Below, one piece after another: positions 50,958 to 57,624 of a stretch of DNA of 64,000 nucleotides (its first letter is position 1; every line of letters begins with the position of its first letter). This DNA is from Bacteroidales bacterium. GTDB taxonomy: Bacteria > Bacteroidota > Bacteroidia > Bacteroidales > Lentimicrobiaceae. The notes beneath the pieces were generated by a model, which searched no databases, was not told the DNA's origin, and saw only the letters and a program-made list of their open reading frames with translations. The position numbers and the translations under genes are program-made. The stretch covers positions 148,872 to 212,871 of the forward strand of contig JAGXGB010000048.1 of the NCBI GenBank assembly GCA_024636955.1. The letters run 5' to 3'.

Positions 50958-51302
50958 TTAATACACAGGTTTCATCCCTGCATTAAATAGCAAGCCGGAA
51001 GCTTTGAACATGGAGTAGTCACACTCAATCAGTATCATTTCATTTTCTTCGGCTAACTGGATCATTTCAGTAGTAACTTTCTTTTTGCGAACAAAGATTA
51101 TATTACTGATTTCCGACATTTCAGCAGTCCTTATAGTTTGAAGGTTAGCCAACCCTGTCAGCAATAGAATATTATCTCTTTCAACGGTAAGTACATCACT
51201 CATCAGATCAGAGGAGAATGTGAACTCTACCTCATTCTCTAATTGATGGTGTCCTGAAACCACCTTTGCATTAAGAATATTGATTACTTCCTTGATTTTC
51301 AT
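50958..51302 (-). CDS. DRTGG-domain protein 1
   Basis: 114 aa. The signature SSDLMSDVLTVERDNILLLTGL (about 30-51) is the diverged DRTGG core. It is the first gene of the regulatory block, 5 bp before the RsbW-like gene. It pairs with the second DRTGG protein 1.8 kb further down. Two Rex-like sites and a TAnnTTTG element lie in its upstream spacer. Confidence 0.78.
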   Translation of the reverse strand: MKIKEVINILNAKVVSGHHQLENEVEFTFSSDLMSDVLTVERDNILLLTGLANLQTIRTAEMSEISNIIFVRKKKVTTEMIQLAEENEMILIECDYSMFKASGLLFNAGMKPVY

Positions 51303-51357
51303 TTATTTCAATTTTGCATTCTTTTTCAGTACCCTTAATAGTATCTAAAAAGTGCTG

Positions 51358-51365
51358 CAAAGGTA
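51358..51365 (-). promoter_or_regulatory. Internal promoter -7 element for the regulatory block and complex 1
   Basis: CAAAGGTA reads TACCTTTG on the minus strand, an exact TAnnTTTG, 56 bp before the DRTGG gene. The -33 element is not clear. Together with the upstream terminator it marks a second transcription unit. Confidence 0.55.
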
Positions 51366-51393
51366 AATACTCTTTTTGGTTTAAACTAACAAA

Positions 51394-51428
51394 TTGTGAA
51401 AAAAATAACAGTGTTAATAATCTAACAA
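51394..51428 (-). promoter_or_regulatory. Two adjacent Rex-like operator sites
   Basis: TTGTGAAAAAAATAACAG (51394-51411) and GTGTTAATAATCTAACAA (51411-51428) each differ by two bases from the Rex consensus TTGTKAANNNNTTMACAA and share one base. They lie just upstream of the -7 element for the second hydrogenase unit. Confidence 0.55.
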
Positions 51429-51495
51429 TGAAACTCTGTATTAGTTGGTAATACACGTATTGTTAAAATTGAATGTATCAACCAAAAACTTAAAA

Positions 51496-51515
51496 AGAGT
51501 GTCCGAAAACACTCT
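51496..51515 (-). terminator. Terminator after hydA2
   Basis: A 7-bp stem (51496-51502 with 51509-51515, AGAGTGT/ACACTCT) is followed on the minus strand by TTTTTAAGTTTTT. It separates the proximal hydrogenase genes from the regulatory block. Confidence 0.75.
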
Positions 51516-51547
51516 CTTTAACCACAAAATAATCTGTAATGTACAGT

Positions 51548-53341
51548 TTAATACCGCTTTCTTGGTTTGTAATGTGTATGTAACAAATCATGTGATTTGT
51601 GACCAAGAGGTTCGCCAAGGAAGTTTTTGTATACCTCAACTACTTCAGGGTTCTCATGTGATTTCCTTAAAGGCATATTCGCGTCCTCACTGTAGATTGC
51701 ATCAGTTCTCAACTTCCTGATTTCAGGAGATGTAGGGATAGGTTGACCACCACCACCTATGCAACCACCCGGGCAACCCATCACTTCAATAAAATGGTAA
51801 TTTGCTTCTCCACTCTTTACCTTTTCCATTAAAGCCCTTGCATTAGCCAATCCGTGTGCAATAGCAACGTTAAGATCAACACCTTCAAGGAAGCTCCATT
51901 CGGGTTTTACGTTCTTTATTTTGATTGATGCTTCTTTAATCCCTTCCATTCCTCTTACAGGCTGAATGTTAAGGTTGGTGAAAGGTACTTCACGTCCGGT
52001 AACTATCTCGTAAGCGGTCCTTAAAGCCGCCTCCATTACACCACCGGTAGCACCAAATATAACTGCAGCACCTGTTGATTCACCAAGTATGCTATCATAT
52101 TGTTCTTCACCAATTTTATTGAAGTCAATACCTGCCTGCTTGATCATCATAGCCAACTCTCTTGTAGTCAGTACAAAGTCAACGTCCTGGTATCCACTAT
52201 CGCGCATCTCAGTTCTTTCACATTCAAACTTCTTTGCAACACACGGCATAATTGAAACTACTATCATGTCCTGTGCCTTGATGTTAATTTTATCAGCATA
52301 ATATGTTTTAGCCAGAGCACCAAACATCTGCTGGGGTGATTTACACGTTGACAGGTTGTCAAGTAATTCAGGGTACATGTGCTCCTGGAACTTAATCCAG
52401 CCCGGCGAACAGGAAGTCATCATTGGCAGAACAACTGAATCGTCCTTATCAACTAATGCCTTTTTCAAACGGGTAAGTAATTCGGTACCTTCTTCTAATA
52501 TGGTAAGGTCGGCAGTGAAGTCAGTGTCAAGCACTTTGCTAAAACCAAGTTTCTTTAAAGCTGACACCATTCTACCGGTAACCCTTTCACCAACAGGTAA
52601 TCCGAGGTCTTCTCCCAATGCTATTCTTGTTGCCGGAGCAGTTTGCACAACTACAAATTTTGAAGGATCGTAAATTGCTTTCCATACTTCTTCAATGTAG
52701 TTATGCTCAGTTAATGCACCGGTTGGGCAGCGATTTATACACTGTCCGCAGTTGGAACATACCACATCATTCAATGGCTTATTAAGGAAAGTTGCAATGC
52801 GTTGGTGATCGCCTTTATTGGTAACTGCCAATGCGCTTATACCCTGCAGTTCATGGCATGTTCTTACACAACGCTGACATCTGATACATTTGCTGTCGTC
52901 CTTCACAACTGAAGGTGATGAAATGTCCTGCATTTTGTATTCCTGATTTACAAGATCAAGGAAAACATGGTCGCCAATTCGATACTCACTTGCCAGATCC
53001 TGCAGTTCACAGTGGCCATTTTTAAAGCATTTGGTGCAATCGGCATTATGTTCTGATAGTAGCAACTCAACAATGTGTTTACGTGCTATACGCACTTTCT
53101 CACTGTTTGTAAATACTTCCATGCCTTCTGAAACAGGTGCGGCACATGACGCTGCCAATACCCTGGCTCCTTTAACTTCTACAACACAAACCCTGCAATT
53201 TCCTGCAACAGTTAAATCGGGATGATTACATAGTGTTGGTATTCGAAGATTCAGCTTTCTTGCTGCATCAAGTATAGTAGTGCCCTCTTCTACAGAGACG
53301 GGCATATTGTTGACCTTGAGGTTTACTAAATATTTATTCAT
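51548..53341 (-). CDS. hydA: [FeFe] hydrogenase catalytic subunit HydA, complex 2 (TSCSP variant)
   Basis: 597 aa. Same Fe-S layout as HydA1: [2Fe-2S] (Cys38, 49, 52, 66), His98/Cys102/105/111 cluster, two [4Fe-4S] (Cys152-162, 195-205). L1 reads TSC311-S312-PGW where HydA1 has TSCCPGW, L2 is MPC367VAKKFE, and L3 is MGCPGGCIGGGGQP. By CpI alignment Ser312 falls where a [4Fe-4S]H ligand Cys is usual; Ser-containing L1 variants are, as I recall, known in other trimeric HydA proteins, so loss of activity is not implied. Ends KSHENP...LLHTHY. Confidence 0.93.
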   Translation of the reverse strand: MNKYLVNLKVNNMPVSVEEGTTILDAARKLNLRIPTLCNHPDLTVAGNCRVCVVEVKGARVLAASCAAPVSEGMEVFTNSEKVRIARKHIVELLLSEHNADCTKCFKNGHCELQDLASEYRIGDHVFLDLVNQEYKMQDISSPSVVKDDSKCIRCQRCVRTCHELQGISALAVTNKGDHQRIATFLNKPLNDVVCSNCGQCINRCPTGALTEHNYIEEVWKAIYDPSKFVVVQTAPATRIALGEDLGLPVGERVTGRMVSALKKLGFSKVLDTDFTADLTILEEGTELLTRLKKALVDKDDSVVLPMMTSCSPGWIKFQEHMYPELLDNLSTCKSPQQMFGALAKTYYADKINIKAQDMIVVSIMPCVAKKFECERTEMRDSGYQDVDFVLTTRELAMMIKQAGIDFNKIGEEQYDSILGESTGAAVIFGATGGVMEAALRTAYEIVTGREVPFTNLNIQPVRGMEGIKEASIKIKNVKPEWSFLEGVDLNVAIAHGLANARALMEKVKSGEANYHFIEVMGCPGGCIGGGGQPIPTSPEIRKLRTDAIYSEDANMPLRKSHENPEVVEVYKNFLGEPLGHKSHDLLHTHYKPRKRY

Positions 53342-53364
53342 CTTGTCTGTTTTTTGAGGTGCTG

Positions 53365-54528
53365 TTAATAAATAATCTCTTCCCTGAAGTTATCGATGAT
53401 TGAGTTAAATGGATTACCGACAGATTGCCCTAAACCGCATTTTGCAGCAATTTTCATTGTTGTTGTTAGATTTTTCAGATCATCAAGATAGGAGGGAGAC
53501 CGTTCTCCTCTTTTCACTGCTTCAATGCCTTTAAGCAGTTGCTGGCAACCTACCCTGCAAGGTGTACATTGTCCGCAACATTCTTCAGTAAAGAATTCAA
53601 GGTAATCATGAAGCACATTATACATTGACCTGGTACTGTTAAAGATCATCATTGAACCTCCCGTAGGAATTCCTTCAAAACCTATGATTGTGTCATTGAA
53701 TTTCTTACGCGGAACACAATGCCCAGAGGCACCCCCCACCTGAACTGCTTTAGTATCGCCATCTCCAAATTCATCAACAAATTGATTAAGAGGCATACCA
53801 AGTTCAAGCTCATAAATACCGGCAATAGGAGTGTCGCCCGATACACTGAATACCTTTGATCCACGGGAGTCATTTGTTCCTAATGCTTTAAACTGCTCAG
53901 GACCCATGTGGCAGATCATGGTTGTATAAACCAGGGTTTCAACGTTATTAATAACAGTAGGTTTGGAGTTGTAGCCTGCTACTGTTGGATAAGGTGGTTT
54001 ATTACGAGGTTCGCCGCGTTTGCCTTCCATTGATTCAAAAAGTGCACTTTCCTCACCGCAAACATAGGCACCACTACCGCTTCTTAGATAAATGGCAAAA
54101 TCAATATTCTTTTGCTTTAATTCTCCGTTAAACTTATTAAGCTTTGACTGTAATGTCTTCAGTAAGAAGTTATATTCGCCCCGTAGGTATATATATCCTT
54201 CTTTAGCGCCAATTACATAACCGCAAATAGCCATACCTGTAAAGATCTTCTCGGGTACGCGATCAAGGATTTCCCTGTCCTTAAACGTACCGGGCTCGCC
54301 TTCGTCGGCATTGCAGATCACATACTTTACATCACTATCTTCATTACGGGTGAATTTCCATTTAAGGCCTGTTGGAAAGCCGGCACCGCCTCTACCTTTA
54401 AGTCCGCTGTCAATAAGATCAAGTATAATCTCATCAGCCGACCTTTTAATAGTTTTCTCTAATATCGTTATTGGTGAAGTTTTATCATCCTCGAATATTA
54501 TATCTACTTTCTTGAGTTTAGTTTCCAT
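53365..54528 (-). CDS. hydB: Short HydB / NuoF-like flavin subunit, complex 2
   Basis: 387 aa, about 210 residues shorter than HydB1. It keeps the NADH/FMN core (GRGGAGFPTGLKW, CNADEGEPGTFKD, GAYVCGEESALFES) and the N3 [4Fe-4S] motif CGQCTPCRVG. It lacks both the N-terminal thioredoxin-like [2Fe-2S] domain and the C-terminal 2x[4Fe-4S] domain. It is intact at both ends of the reading frame, so this is a stable domain architecture and not an obvious truncation. Complex 2 would have fewer electron carriers than complex 1. Confidence 0.92.
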   Translation of the reverse strand: METKLKKVDIIFEDDKTSPITILEKTIKRSADEIILDLIDSGLKGRGGAGFPTGLKWKFTRNEDSDVKYVICNADEGEPGTFKDREILDRVPEKIFTGMAICGYVIGAKEGYIYLRGEYNFLLKTLQSKLNKFNGELKQKNIDFAIYLRSGSGAYVCGEESALFESMEGKRGEPRNKPPYPTVAGYNSKPTVINNVETLVYTTMICHMGPEQFKALGTNDSRGSKVFSVSGDTPIAGIYELELGMPLNQFVDEFGDGDTKAVQVGGASGHCVPRKKFNDTIIGFEGIPTGGSMMIFNSTRSMYNVLHDYLEFFTEECCGQCTPCRVGCQQLLKGIEAVKRGERSPSYLDDLKNLTTTMKIAAKCGLGQSVGNPFNSIIDNFREEIIY

Positions 54529-54555
54529 CTGATACTGTTTTTAAGGGTGATGCTT

Positions 54556-55017
54556 TTACTCTTTACCATATGACTGAATAATTTCTACTGCTTTTGCCGG
54601 TGTAAGCTCGGGGTAGATATCATCATTTACTAACATCACAGGGCCTTTATGACACCAACCCAGGCAATTTGCTGTAAGCAAGGTGTACTTCTTATCATGC
54701 GTTGTTTCCCCAACTTTTATTTTAAGTTGATTCATGATAGCATTGATAATGTCGTCTTTGCCTTTCATATGGCATGTAATGGTTTTACATACCCTAACGA
54801 TATTCTTCCCGCGCGGAACAGTATCAAGGAATGTATAGAACGATGCAGTTCCATATACATCAGCTGCTGAAAGGTCAAGTTCCTTTGCAACTGATAACAT
54901 TGCTTCCTCTGATAGAAAATGCTCTTTTTGCACGATTCCCTGAAGAATTGGCATCAGACTGTTACGAGACTTGCCATTTTTCTCGACAAGTTCTTTTACT
55001 AGCAATTCTGTTGTCAT
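54556..55017 (-). CDS. hydC: HydC / NuoE-like [2Fe-2S] subunit, complex 2
   Basis: 153 aa. The [2Fe-2S] ligands are Cys77, Cys82 (RVCKTITC), Cys118 and Cys122 (CLGWC). It is the first gene of the hydrogenase locus, preceded by a promoter with a Rex-like operator. It is only loosely similar to HydC1, in line with an old duplication. Confidence 0.9.
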   Translation of the reverse strand: MTTELLVKELVEKNGKSRNSLMPILQGIVQKEHFLSEEAMLSVAKELDLSAADVYGTASFYTFLDTVPRGKNIVRVCKTITCHMKGKDDIINAIMNQLKIKVGETTHDKKYTLLTANCLGWCHKGPVMLVNDDIYPELTPAKAVEIIQSYGKE

Positions 55018-55095
55018 TTAATTTCCTCCATTTGTTGATTAAAATGAATGTATTAGTTAATTGAGTGTGACTAATGATTCTTCCGAATCACAAGC

Positions 55096-55130
55096 CAAAG
55101 TTAAAAATTCTTTTGTGAATCAATTAACAA
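55096..55130 (-). promoter_or_regulatory. Promoter of the hydrogenase locus with Rex-like operator
   Basis: CAAAGTTA at 55096-55103 reads TAACTTTG on the minus strand (-7 element); a TTG at 55121-55123 (minus) could be the -33 element with a 17-bp spacer. TTGTGAATCAATTAACAA at 55113-55130 matches the Rex consensus TTGTKAANNNNTTMACAA at every specified position and covers the -33 region. An inverted repeat TGATTC-TTCC-GAATCA lies at 55075-55090 near the predicted transcription start. Rex represses hydrogenase and fermentation genes when NADH is low in many anaerobes (family knowledge). Confidence 0.7.
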
Positions 55131-55259
55131 TAGAGGCATTATTTTGCTTCCGATGACTAATTTATACTGATTCTAAAGTGCTGATAAAGAAATGATAAAG
55201 AAATGATTTCGTATCATTAACCGTATCAGTTGTTAACTATGTATATAGCTATATGCATA

Positions 55260-55610
55260 CGTTTCTACTTTATATCAGGATTTATCGTTTCGTGCATATG
55301 TCCATATTGCTAACTCAGGATTTAATGCTAAGTGCAAAGCGTACATATTGCCTAACTCAGGATGTAAAGCATCGTGCAAACATCAATATTGCCTAAACTC
55401 AGAATGTAAAGCATCGTGCAAACATCAATATTACCTAATCAGGATGTAAAGCTTAGTGCAACATCCATAATTGCCTAACTCAGGATGTAAAGCTTAGTGC
55501 AACATCCATAATTGCCTAACTCAGGATGTAAAGCTTAGTGCAACATCCATAATTGCCTAACATAGAGTATAATATTTCGTGCAAACATTCAGATTACCTA
55601 ACTTTGCCGA
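55260..55610 (+). repeat. 41-bp tandem repeat of the truA promoter region
   Basis: About eight copies with a period of 40-42 bp, of the form (G)CCTAACTCAGGATGTAAAG plus CTTAGTGCAACATCCATAATT. Three copies between 55430 and 55560 are nearly identical. The final, gene-proximal copy contains the -7 element TAACTTTG, which is mutated to TAACTCAG in the others. Confidence 0.88.
55599..55606 (+). promoter_or_regulatory. -7 element of truA, next to the start codon
   Basis: TAACTTTG, an exact TAnnTTTG, ends 4 bp before the truA ATG at 55611. With the usual distance to the transcription start, the mRNA would begin at or within a few bases of the ATG, so it would be leaderless or nearly so. Confidence 0.55.
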
Positions 55611-56387
55611 ATGGAGCAATTTCGATATTTCCTCAAACTTGCGTATAATGGCAGCACATACCACGGATGGCAGTCGCAAAAGAATGCACATACCGTGCAA
55701 CAGGAGATAGAGAATGCGCTGTATTTTATACTTGGAAACCGGCATATTCCTATAACCGGGGCAGGAAGGACGGATACCGGTGTGCATGCAAGGCAATATT
55801 ATGCGCACTTTGATTTTGATGCATTGCTTTCAGCCAGCGACCTTACTCAGCTTGTATACAGGCTCAACCATATTTTGCCGGATACAGTTGCTATATACGA
55901 TGCTTTTAGAGTAAATATGGATGCCCATGCCCGGTTTTCAGCTTTATCAAGGACATATCATTACTACATCTGCCGCGACTACGATCCCTTTGCAGCAGGA
56001 ATGTCATACCGGCTTACCATTCCCCTTAATGTGCCCTTAATGAAAGAAGCTGCAAGGATGATCATGAATTATACTGATTTCACATGCTTTGCTAAAACGG
56101 GAGCCCAAACATTAACCAATAATTGCACTGTGTTTAAGAGTGAATGGGAAGAAAAAGACAATTTCCTGATCTATAAGACTGAGGCAAACCGTTTTCTAAG
56201 AAACATGGTAAGAGCTATGGTTGGCACTTTGCTTGATGTGGGAAAAGAAAAGCTGAATTTGGAGCAATTTAACGCTATCCTGCAAACTGGCACAAGGTCA
56301 GATGCCGGACAATCAGTACCGGCCTGTGGCTTAATTTTGGAGAATATCTCCTATCCGGAGGATCAGAAAGCTCCCTGGAAGAAGTAG
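55611..56387 (+). CDS. truA: tRNA pseudouridine synthase A
   Basis: 258 aa. Converts U38-U40 in the tRNA anticodon stem. The catalytic Asp is in GAGRTDTGVHARQYYAHFD (about 50-68); other motifs are YHYYICRDYDP, FLRNMVRAMVGTLLDVG and the C-terminal AGQSVPACGLIL. The start ATG has a nearby promoter, leaving no space for a Shine-Dalgarno sequence. The 3' end overlaps the convergent DUF456 gene by 25 bp. Confidence 0.95.
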   Translation: MEQFRYFLKLAYNGSTYHGWQSQKNAHTVQQEIENALYFILGNRHIPITGAGRTDTGVHARQYYAHFDFDALLSASDLTQLVYRLNHILPDTVAIYDAFRVNMDAHARFSALSRTYHYYICRDYDPFAAGMSYRLTIPLNVPLMKEAARMIMNYTDFTCFAKTGAQTLTNNCTVFKSEWEEKDNFLIYKTEANRFLRNMVRAMVGTLLDVGKEKLNLEQFNAILQTGTRSDAGQSVPACGLILENISYPEDQKAPWKK

Positions 56388-56839
56388 AAAGTCAGGATGA
56401 TCGAAACAACAAACTTTGCAACTGTACCTGCAAGGAATCCAATGAAAGTACCTGTACCTGCTTTCAGAGCGAGGTCAAGGTTCTTACCGGCCATAATTTC
56501 TCCTACAATTGCTCCAATAAATGACCATAAGATCATACCAAGAGGTGGGAAGAACACTATTCCAACAATCAGCCCAATAGTAGCACCCCACACACCTTTG
56601 CGACTACCTCCTGAAAGCCTGGCTCCCCAAACAGGAATAAAGTAATCGAGCACTACCACTATTACAGTAATAACCAACCAGCTTATAAGGAATCTGTCGC
56701 TGTAATCATTTACCCCTGTAAAGTGAATTAACAAAATGGCTAAATAATTCAAAGGAGGTCCAGGCAGCACAGGTAATATAGAACCTGCAATCCCCGCAAG
56801 TGTAAGTATTATACCTAAGGTTATCCAAAGCCATTCCAT
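56363..56839 (-). CDS. DUF456 family membrane protein
   Basis: 158 aa with about five transmembrane segments. The family motif is present: GIAGSILPVLPGPPLNYLAILLIHF, then KNLDLALKAGTGTFIGFLAGTVAKFVVS. No charged catalytic residues are seen and the function is unknown (family knowledge). It converges on truA with a 25-bp overlap of the coding ends. Confidence 0.88.
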   Translation of the reverse strand: MEWLWITLGIILTLAGIAGSILPVLPGPPLNYLAILLIHFTGVNDYSDRFLISWLVITVIVVVLDYFIPVWGARLSGGSRKGVWGATIGLIVGIVFFPPLGMILWSFIGAIVGEIMAGKNLDLALKAGTGTFIGFLAGTVAKFVVSIILTFYFFQGAF

Positions 56840-56965
56840 GCGTCCCGTATAGCTGCTGTTCTAAATTAGTAATTCCTTTCCCTTCAATAACATTCATTTA
56901 TTAACCAACTGCACAATTCCCAAACAATGACCTCGTTATATTGTTTATTGCCTTAATAATCAAGA

Positions 56966-57104
56966 GTTTCAGTAAATGAAATATATTAATAGATCAATGC
57001 TAATAATAGTTTCAACTAATGAAATTAATGAATAAATCAATGCTCATCCTATAATCAACTAATGAAATTAATGAATAAATCAATATACAGACGAGTTCAG
57101 CAAG
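56966..57104 (+). repeat. 43-bp repeats of the msrB start region
   Basis: Copies of the msrB 5' end (CTAATGAAATTAATGAATAA) are at 56973 (degenerate), 57016 (near identical) and the true start (57062), spaced exactly 43 bp. The middle copy opens a 12-codon frame (ATGAAATTAATGAATAAATC...TAA). The first copy also has an ATG in the same place. Confidence 0.85.
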
Positions 57105-57613
57105 TGAACTTAATAAACAATGCAAAATACTTTCTACTGGTAATTATTACCATAGGAATATTCATGTCATGCAATAAAAATACTCCAACAAGCAATACCA
57201 TGGAAAATAGTGATAAAGTAACTGAAAAGATATTCAAGAGTGACGAAGAATGGAAGAAAATACTTACTCCTGAGCAATATAGCGTCTTACGTGAGAAGGG
57301 GACTGAACGCCCCGGCACAGGATTGTATGACCAGCACTTCGTTAAAGGAACTTATCATTGCGCTGCCTGCGGACAAGAACTCTTTGCTTCTGATTCAAAG
57401 TATGATGCAGGATGTGGATGGCCAAGTTTTGCTGAACCATCTGACAAAACAGCAGTTGCTGAGCACTCTGATAAAAGCTATGGAATGATTCGCACTGAGA
57501 TTGTCTGCTCAAAATGCGATGGGCATCTTGGGCATGTGTTTAATGACGGACCACCTCCCAAAGGATTGCGCTACTGTATTAATTCAGCCTCAATAGAATT
57601 TAAGGCAGAGTAG
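57062..57613 (+). CDS. msrB: Lipoprotein methionine-R-sulfoxide reductase MsrB
   Basis: 183 aa. An N-terminal lipoprotein signal (hydrophobic 23-35, lipobox FMSC, Cys37) places it on the periplasmic side. The MsrB domain has zinc Cys pairs Cys100/103 (CAAC) and Cys149/152 (CSKC), the motif [10 protein letters not shown], and catalytic Cys172 in [11 protein letters not shown]. It repairs oxidised Met in envelope proteins and depends on an exported reductant. Export of MsrB is uncommon compared with cytosolic forms but is known in Bacteroidota. The start lies in the third copy of a 43-bp repeat. Confidence 0.92.
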   Translation: MKLMNKSIYRRVQQVNLINNAKYFLLVIITIGIFMSCNKNTPTSNTMENSDKVTEKIFKSDEEWKKILTPEQYSVLREKGTERPGTGLYDQHFVKGTYHCAACGQELFASDSKYDAGCGWPSFAEPSDKTAVAEHSDKSYGMIRTEIVCSKCDGHLGHVFNDGPPPKGLRYCINSASIEFKAE

Positions 57614-57624
57614 TTGTTGTTAAC

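Noticed and set aside
51548..55017. Proximal hydrogenase set as a decayed pseudo-operon
   Set aside because: All three frames are open and full length at their ends, with intact Fe-S ligands in HydA2 and HydC2 and a flavin core in HydB2; the short HydB2 is better read as a domain variant.
55260..55610. CRISPR array
   Set aside because: Units are contiguous without unique spacers and decay gradually; no cas genes are present.
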